This document shows positions 57,201 to 64,000 of a stretch of DNA of 64,000 nt, one piece after another. The translations under genes and the position numbers were made by a program. Source of the stretch: Rhizoclosmatium globosum (taxonomy: Eukaryota; Chytridiomycota; Chytridiomycetes; Chytridiales; Chytriomycetaceae); contig MCGO01000149.1 of assembly GCA_002104985.1 (NCBI GenBank), forward strand, positions 29,275-93,274, in the 5' to 3' direction. How positions within the stretch are numbered: the stretch's first letter is position 1; the number at the start of each line of letters is the position of its first letter. The notes under the pieces were generated by a model. The model did not search any database, was not told the DNA's origin, and worked only from the letters and a program-made list of their open reading frames with translations.

Positions 57201-59199
57201 GCGGTTCCCTAATTATGCCAAAATCTATGATGGCTATGAAATCTGCCGCTTCCAATTCCCGCACATCATCTCCAAGCAGTTCTCGCAAGAAGAATGCTTT
57301 CCCAGTCTTTGGCAAGGTCGAAGTTCCTCCTGGGTTATACAACGATGTCGATTGGTCATTCTCCACAACGAAACTAGCTTCTTCTATTCTGGCGCCGGTG
57401 CACGATGCTTCTGATTTTGCCATTAACTTGAATTTGTGTGAGTTTGTGTGGTTCATGTTGTCCTCTTTCTTAATGTATGATGTAGTCATCCTTGAATACA
57501 TTGGAAACACAAAAGCTGCTACTCTAGATCGCTCAAGCAAATTATCAACAGCATTTGGCACAAGTATTCAACGAATTCAACGTCTTTTTGAGCAATGCAT
57601 CGAGTTGCCCATTCTGGCGAATGAACTGTACTTGCAACTGATCAAAATGACAAGAACTCATGAAGACAAAACATCTTACGCTTGTATCCAAATGTGGAGG
57701 CTCATGTGTGTTAGTGTTGGTGTAGTTGTCCCCACGATTCCAGAAATCATGGACTACTTGAAAGCGCACTTACGGCGGTTTGTTTACGAAGTTTCGAGTT
57801 TGGTGGCTCTAATGTCATGATAGCTGCGAAGCAATTGATCCTAAAGATAAGCTCGGCGAAAAAGAACGTTCGAAGTATGCAAAATACGCACTCAAAGGAC
57901 TTTACCAGACCATAAGAGGAGGCAAACGTCTCCACCCGCCATCATCTGAAGAGATTTCTTGCGCAATGGTGCGTTCTTCCTATGCTGTCCTCAAAATGAC
58001 TTATTTAATTATATTTGTTGCAGAAACGTTCTCCTATGACTATCAGGTTTTATGCTTTGAATCGCCAGTTCAGAGCTTTGCCAATCCATCCATCAGATAG
58101 CATTGAAACGATATATTGTAAGGAATATTGCTAATTGTCTTGTCTAATGAAAGGTCAGGTAATCTTATGGAGAAGTTTGGACTTGCGGAAGCGTCAGGTT
58201 TTGCAATTTATCAATATTATGCAAAGTCAGGTGGGATAATTTGGGGTTGTGTATAATACTGATTTCCTTTATCGTTAGAACTTGCTCTCTTCGCAGAAGA
58301 CAAAATCTCAGACGTAATTTTTAAGTGCGAAAAGGCCAGTCATGCATCTCAAACTGCAGATAAAGTTCATTTTATCATCAAGAAGCGCTTGTTTGATGAG
58401 CCATTGAAGCCAACTGACCACCCTGTTGAAGATGAGTTTGTACGATGGCAAGTCGTGGAGGATATCAAAAACGACCGATACCCCCTTAAACCTGATGATC
58501 TTATTGTTGCTGCCGGGTTGACAGCTCAGATTCAGTTTGGAGATGCAGTTTTAGGGGCAGTTGAGAGGTTTGTTCCTTTCAAAAATGAATTACACTAAAT
58601 ACCAGCAAAGCTATCAAGAGTTTTCTACCAAAGTCATTCCCAAGAGATTATTGTCAATCGAAATGTCGGAGAAAGTCGCTGAGCAACATGCGAAGTTTGT
58701 CGGGAAGTCTGGACGAGAATGTCATGATCAGTTCATGGCCTTAGCTAAAATCCAGCCCCTCTTTGGATACACTGTTTTCTCTGTTCTTGTAAGTGAATTC
58801 GTCGCACTTAAGCTCGACACTTACAAGTTTACAGCAATCGTACACAAATCAACTACCACGGGAGTGTTGGCTTGCTATCGGATTTGATGGAATTCGTATC
58901 TTGGCAAGACGTTCATTGGTGAGGTCATGGTTAAAATTTCCATGAACTGATATTTGTTTTATTACGAAGTCAATTTTCGCAACGCATCCATTTGCAGACT
59001 TGATCAACTATATTCCTGCTAAAAACAACATTCTGTTAGTAACGGAAAATAGGACTACGCTTGGAAGTAAGCATATTGCACAATTATTCATTTGTTTCTA
59101 ACTATTTTTGAAGCTTCAAAGTACGTGTTTTCCACTGAAAACTCATTGGCCATTGCGAGCTTAATCAAGGACTATATTGATTTCCATCTTGATACCTGA
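51268..59199 (+). CDS. MyTH4-FERM myosin (myosin VII/XXII-like)
   Basis: Actin motor with a double MyTH4-FERM tail, 33 exons and 32 introns (mostly 35-58 nt, one of 135 nt at 51831-51965) that join exactly to 2111 residues. Motor, residues 1-715: P-loop [11 protein letters not shown] (from about 107), switch [11 protein letters not shown], switch [11 protein letters not shown] (383-391), and the actin-binding region [11 protein letters not shown]. Two or three IQ motifs follow ([32 protein letters not shown]), then a charged helix of about 100 residues that could be a single alpha-helix or coiled coil. Tail: MyTH4 about 1000-1210, FERM 1215-1535, a basic Ser-rich linker, MyTH4 about 1600-1810 ([19 protein letters not shown]), FERM to the end. 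No SH3 domain is seen. Such tails bind cargo, membrane or microtubules. Dikarya lack this class, so it supports an early-diverging fungus. Confidence 0.95.
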
Positions 59200-59308
59200 A
59201 GTTTGAGACCATCGTTTCATTTTCTTTCTTAAATTGATAAATACATCTTTGTTCTCGAACAATGGTTTGCCATTGTCCAATCAATCAAAGCCATATTTTA
59301 ACTCAAAA

Positions 59309-60705
59309 ATGGGCATGTTCAGTAAGAAACCAGCAACTGCAGATGTAGCATCGCCAAAGAGTCCAGGAGAAGTTGATCCACGTGCCTCAACTGCTCCAAG
59401 CCCTGTCCATGAAGTTCCACCTCCGCCAGGACTTGCAAGTCCACAAAGTGCTGTAAGCCCGAAAAATTCAAGTGAGAACCTTTACTATTTGAACCTCGTC
59501 TTAGATTTTAATTTAGATAAGCGCAATATGAAGGTCAGAATCGATCATCCAAATAACGAGAATATGACTGCCCAGCCGGTGCAACTTAGCCCAGAAAGAA
59601 AGAAAAACTTCGATGAAGTCATGGAAGATGAGTCTTTGGGACTGGATGATGAGGAAATGGGGCACAGTCCGTCATCACCAAGGAAGCACAAAATACCATC
59701 AAAAGAAGTTAAGGAATTAAGACATCAACTGGAACTTCAACAACAGGAAAAACTGGAATTAGAAGAGTCAAATGAAGATCTCAGAAGCAAAGTTGCGGCA
59801 TTAAAACGCAAGTTGCTCTCCGCTGTTGCGGTTCAAGAACGCGAGTCGTCAAGGCCAGGATATCGCGTTCCCGTTTCGGTCGAAGTAAGAACTAATTAAA
59901 TTGGTCACTATTTTTTATAACGTAACTACAGGCCAACATGAACCTCAAATATCAATTTCAAAAGCGGTTATTGGCAGCCAAGGAAGACTATGCGAGCCTA
60001 TTGGACGAAAACCGAAAGCTCGCATCTAAAATCAAAGAATTGGAGTCCCATCGTAAGCGTTTCTTTTCCGTAGTTCATTGGCTGAAATGGCTTAGATTCA
60101 AAGCGAGAAGTTCACGTATCTAAGGCAAGACTAAACGAAGTCTTGATGTGGAAGAAGAAATACAAAGATTTAGAGTCGGAAAAACACAAGCTTGAAGAAA
60201 ACTTCGCGGTTTTCATAAAAAAGCTCGAAAAGGCTGAAGCAGAGCGAGACAAAATTGCAAACGATTTCAGCGAAGCACAAATTCAATTTGCTCAAAGATT
60301 ATCTTACGATACCTTTTCTTTGGAAAGTCTAACGGATTTATCGGGATCTCGATCTAGTCTAACCAGAAGAAAAACATCAACAACTACACGACAGAGCAAG
60401 CCATCTCAAAAATCAAAAACCTATGAAAATAATTACGAATACGACGATGTTGTTAGGTAAGATCATGTGGTCTGAAGTTGAATTAATCGTTTTGTAGATT
60501 GCAGTCCCCATCAGCTTTCACTCCCAAACTGCAACAGAACGTAAATGCACTCAATAAACAGTACGAAGACAAGTCTATCCAAGATAAAATACCCGGATCA
60601 CCAACTGTCAACACTGCAACCTCGCAAATTCAAGAGGATGAGAAAGTTCGCAAGGCCAAAACACAGCTTGAATACAATGCGTATGTGAAGTCAAAAGTGA
60701 AATAA
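59309..60705 (+). CDS. Coiled-coil protein, function unknown
   Basis: Four exons (59309-59884, 59932-60052, 60096-60456, 60498-60705) join in frame to 421 residues. The first 110 residues are Pro/Ser-rich. Heptad coiled coil covers about 140-300 (KELRHQLELQQQEKLELEES, DENRKLASKIKELE, EKHKLEENFAVFIKKLEK). The tail is basic, Ser/Thr-rich. The start at 59309 (MGMFSKK) is the first ATG; open frame upstream lacks one. No family recognised. It lies between the myosin and the BBS9-like gene, all on the plus strand with gaps of 110 and 32 bp. A cytoskeletal or flagellar role would fit but is unproven. Confidence 0.75.
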
Positions 60706-60737
60706 TTTAAAATAAATCTATTTTGGAAGTACAACTG

Positions 60738-63465
60738 ATGTTCAAGGTGATGACTTTTAAGTGGCGATCACACCTGACATACATAGCACAGCTTACTGAG
60801 TGGTGGACCAGATCGATCACAATCAATGACGAAAACGTCTTTGTTAGAACAGGAGCGATCGAGGGAGCTTGTTACGGTCAAGAGCCCTTCTCAGGTTGGT
60901 ATTCTTGGAATCTTGATTGGACACAAACAGCTCAAGCAGCTCACCCCGAAATAGATATTGTTGTGTTGCGTCTTCAACGGGGACAATTCGCGTTTTCCAT
61001 CCAATTGCATCGTCAGACTCTGCTGATCCACTCATTGAATTGAATCTCGGGTTTGAAATCTTACAGATCGAGCTGGGGAACTTTATGTATTTCCCGTAAT
61101 TTTATTTCCTTTATCAATGATGCTGATTGTGTAAACAGTGCAGCCATTGACCAACCATGTTTGGCGGTTTTGCTCCTTGACAAACTACTCTATTCGCGTT
61201 CTCAACTGATATTAGTATGAAATCCTTTGAAACAATCTAAAAATTAATTAAATCTCAGATGGAATATTGGGTCTCAATCGAATTGCAGAGTGTAAACTAG
61301 AACATTGTGCCTCAATTTCTGTTTCGGCCGATTTGGTCGATGGTCCAGGCCGGGATATGATTTGTGTACAAACTATTGATGGTTATTTGCTGATTGTGGA
61401 TGGAGGAAGTGTTCTCTGCGTCCGAAAAATTGGACACTTTTGTGTTTCCAGGACCTTTGGCTTACATTGCTCACACAGACTCAATTGTTATATTTTCATC
61501 TGATTTATTGCTTGAATGCTATAGGTAAATTGTTATCCTTGAAGTTAATGGCTGAACACTTCTAGTGTTCGTGACTTGATAACAATGGGGAGTGTGAGGG
61601 CATTAACAACAGAAAACCCAGTCAGTATTTCAAAAGTGGACTTGAACACATTAGGAACATCGTGGTCCCTACAATTAGGAGATGTTGTGAAAGGTGTTTT
61701 GTCAGGAAGATTTCTTGATTCTGCTGATATGCATGCAGTAGACATTGTAATCATTGGTGAGAAACATAAAAAGGACACTACAAACTAGACTCAAAAATAT
61801 CCAGGACATCAAACAATAATTGTTGTCTCAGGTTACGGTGAAATTAAACAGACTATACCTATGGAATTTATTCCGCACCATTGGTTCCCATTCTTGAACA
61901 AAACTGAAAAAAGTAAGAAGCGTTAGTTCAGATGCTGAGCTAATTTTTTCTCTGCAAACACAGTCCATACTCTTTTAGTTGTCAGCAAGTCAGGACTATT
62001 TACTATTTACAAAAATCTTATGTCTATTTGGACTATTGATTGTAATGAAGCTCAGAAAGCTGTCGCTGTTGGAACATTTGGGTTAGCATAAAAAATGTGG
62101 AACATTGTATTAACCTTGCTCAGTCAAAATACAGGCATGATAGTTCACTTAACAAAATGTGGCTCTTTGAAAATATCTGCCATTGCTTTGTGGCCATTTG
62201 CTTTCTCTTTCTCCAATGGGCTCAGAGCAGTCAATCAAAACTTCAAAGAAAGGAATAAGGTTATTAAAATTGGTAATATATGAATTAACCTAAGATTATA
62301 CTAAGATTGTTTATAGATTCATCTGTATCAACTCAGCAATTTAATGTGGACATGGTATTCAGCAAATCTCAAGCAGCAATCAATTATTTCACTGCAGACC
62401 AACAAAAAGCAATTGTTTCTGCACAAGGATTACCATTTATAGTTGATGTTTCAATCCACCAACTGCATAGCTGTGCTGACGACCCATATCTTGTTTCTAT
62501 TGAGACACCACCTTGCTTTCTATTAAGCCAAACAATGTTCCTGATTGGATATTCAGGTATTTTGTATAGGCAAAATAAGATTGAGCTAACATCTAATCTA
62601 CTAGAGCCACAATTTAAATTTGCAATTGTTTTAGCATCAGTATTAGTTCCTAGCCTGGAACTATGTCTTACAATACATTCCAAACAGGCTTTTGCACTTG
62701 AAAGTCACAAATTTGACATACCACTTGATATTTGTGGTTGTTACAGTATATCATCAAGAATTGATAACTTAAAACACTCTGTTCTTTTACATCAGTTGTA
62801 CAAAGGTTGGTTGAATTATGTACCAGTGTTGTTTTAACTAATCAGTAGTACAAAGAAAATAATGAAAACAAATTTGCAAAGTTTCAATTTCATTGGAAAG
62901 CATCCAAAAACTTGGTATCACTTCCCATGCATTATCTTAATGACTGATGGAATCCTTTAAAAGAGTCCATTACTGTCAGCAACAGTTTATAAAGTACTAC
63001 ACTCCCAATTTGAAAGTTTTGGCCACAGTGGCAAAATTCCCAAAATGCTTGCTCCTGGTTCTGCTTCAAAGTACAGCTTTTCAGAGGAGCATTTGGCAAC
63101 GGTAACACTCACTGTCCACCCCAAAAAGATGGTTTAATTACATTATATCAGACACAAGAGCTTCTCCAAGTATCCAAACAAAAGATAGCTTATAAAATCA
63201 AAACATATCAAGCAATTCAAGGGACTCTACTACATCATTCCAATTCAAAGAAATTTCTGCCTTTATTGTGTCTTGACCATCTCCTTAAAGAGTGTTCTAA
63301 ACAGGTATTTGATTCTATTTGAATTCTATATCTTATTGGATTGTTAGTTATTATGTATTATCAATGAGCATCAACAGCTCTATATGGCTTACATAGACAT
63401 ATTATCTGGCCTTGCAACCACAAAGAGTTTGAATGACTTGAAAGGATTGACTATTGTTTGTTGAC
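60738..63465 (+). CDS. BBS9/PTHB1-like BBSome subunit, frame partly disrupted
   Basis: BBS9 is a core subunit of the BBSome, the cargo adaptor of ciliary membrane trafficking. Order of matches to BBS9: EWWTRS after a 9-nt first exon; YCCVASSTGTIRVFHP and ELNLGFEILQIELGNF; LAVLLLDKLLYS; GRDMICVQTIDGYLLI followed by FPGPLAYIAHTDS and LLLECYR; SWSLQLGDVVKGVL with IVIIGEK; LFTIYKNLMSIWTIDC; NTGMIVHL; then a beta-rich middle (62317-62840) and a helical C-terminal piece LLQVSKQKIAYKIKTYQAIQ. The order supports the assignment strongly. Exon joins cannot all be made: near 60910 four extra bases (TTGATTGG versus TTGG) and near 61402 one extra G each break an otherwise matching frame, and stops fall in the C-terminal part. 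Either sequence errors or decay explains this. End coordinate is approximate. Confidence 0.6.
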
Positions 63466-64000
63466 TCAATAAAATGTTCCTATCATGTGAAAGTTAGAGA
63501 AGCATATACTGTGGTCTGCCAGGAATATGGATTTGGGTTTGAATATTTTGGAGGAGAGTGAGGGGATCTTTGTTTGGAGCAAGGGGTAGAGATTGAAGAG
63601 TATTTTTATCTGCAATGTTTGATTGGTTAGAGATTTGACAATGTCATTGAAAAACAACAATTCAATTGACCATGGATTGTTTAGGCTGGCTGAGTTTTGA
63701 AGATTGTGAAGAGCATGTCTTTGGAGGGATTTACCAACAAATAGATACCAATGCTAACAGTTTCTCGGTTCACTTACTTGATCCACCTAGCTCTGAGATC
63801 AGCGACAGCACAAATTGGACATTGGAATCAGATTGAGAGTCCCTGAGTACCCCCATGAAAAATACTGATGGGAAACACCTTGCTTCTGCCGCACAGGCAG
63901 CATAATAGGTCTTTGATCATCAGAAGACTGCTGGAACTGACTATTTTGAGTCACAGCTGTAGCTTCTCAGCCAAGTCCCTTGTCAAGGAAGGATGCAAAC
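63466..64000. other. Right-edge interval, possible last exons of the BBS9-like gene
   Basis: A plus-strand frame at 63672-63836 (55 codons, begins MDCLGWLSFEDCEEH) has coding-like composition and could be a C-terminal exon of the BBS9-like gene, but no clean splice join was found. The remainder is low-complexity AT-rich sequence up to the window edge. Nothing else is supported. Confidence 0.35.

Overview
The window is nuclear DNA of a fungus with very small introns. About 97 introns can be placed by reading frame. Most are 35-80 nt, with GT..AG ends and a CTRAY-like branch site (CTAAC, CTGAC) near the 3' end. Fungal markers (Yak1 kinase, CHD1, an Oca1/Siw14-type phosphatase) sit beside ciliary genes (CCDC96/CFAP184 and a BBS9-like gene) and a MyTH4-FERM myosin. 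That mix points to a flagellated, zoospore-forming lineage such as a chytrid. This is inference; no marker gene fixes the genus. Coding sequence is dense, with gaps of 3 to about 550 bp and both strands used.

Layout. 0-16 kb: an unrecognised gene cut by the left edge; a group II PLP decarboxylase; an F-box/ankyrin-like protein; a Ser-rich low-complexity protein; mitochondrial GatA; a 1171-aa coiled-coil protein; a HAD phosphatase; and the rRNA methyltransferase Rrp8. 16.4-25.5 kb: an accessory segment bounded by two inverted tRNA-Arg(CCT) genes. It holds a two-domain glycosyltransferase, a decayed inverted copy of an unknown gene, a spacer containing a piece of a nucleotide-sugar transporter, and an apparently intact copy of the unknown gene (970 codons in four exons). 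25.5-31.1 kb: an Oca1/Siw14-like phosphatase with Ser in place of the catalytic Cys, then three tandem TPT-family transporters. 31.2-46.8 kb: CCDC96, a small basic protein, an FAD monooxygenase, CHD1 with an RD/RS tail, a DCAF12-like WD40 protein, a small membrane protein and alpha-SNAP. 47.0-64.0 kb: Yak1 kinase, a 33-exon MyTH4-FERM myosin, a coiled-coil protein and a BBS9-like gene with doubtful frame continuity.

Connections. CCDC96 and BBS9 belong to flagellar biology, and the two unassigned coiled-coil proteins may as well. Alpha-SNAP, the transporters and the fused glycosyltransferase serve the secretory pathway. CHD1, Rrp8 and Yak1 serve chromatin, ribosome and growth control. There are no operons; adjacency reflects compactness.

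The most unusual stretch is 16.4-25.5 kb. It is an imperfect inverted duplication whose ends are tRNA genes and whose centre carries about 180 bp almost identical to a gene 7.7 kb away. Two otherwise well-conserved frames (5.5-8.2 kb and alpha-SNAP) are each one base short at a run of five G, which looks like a consensus error of the assembly.
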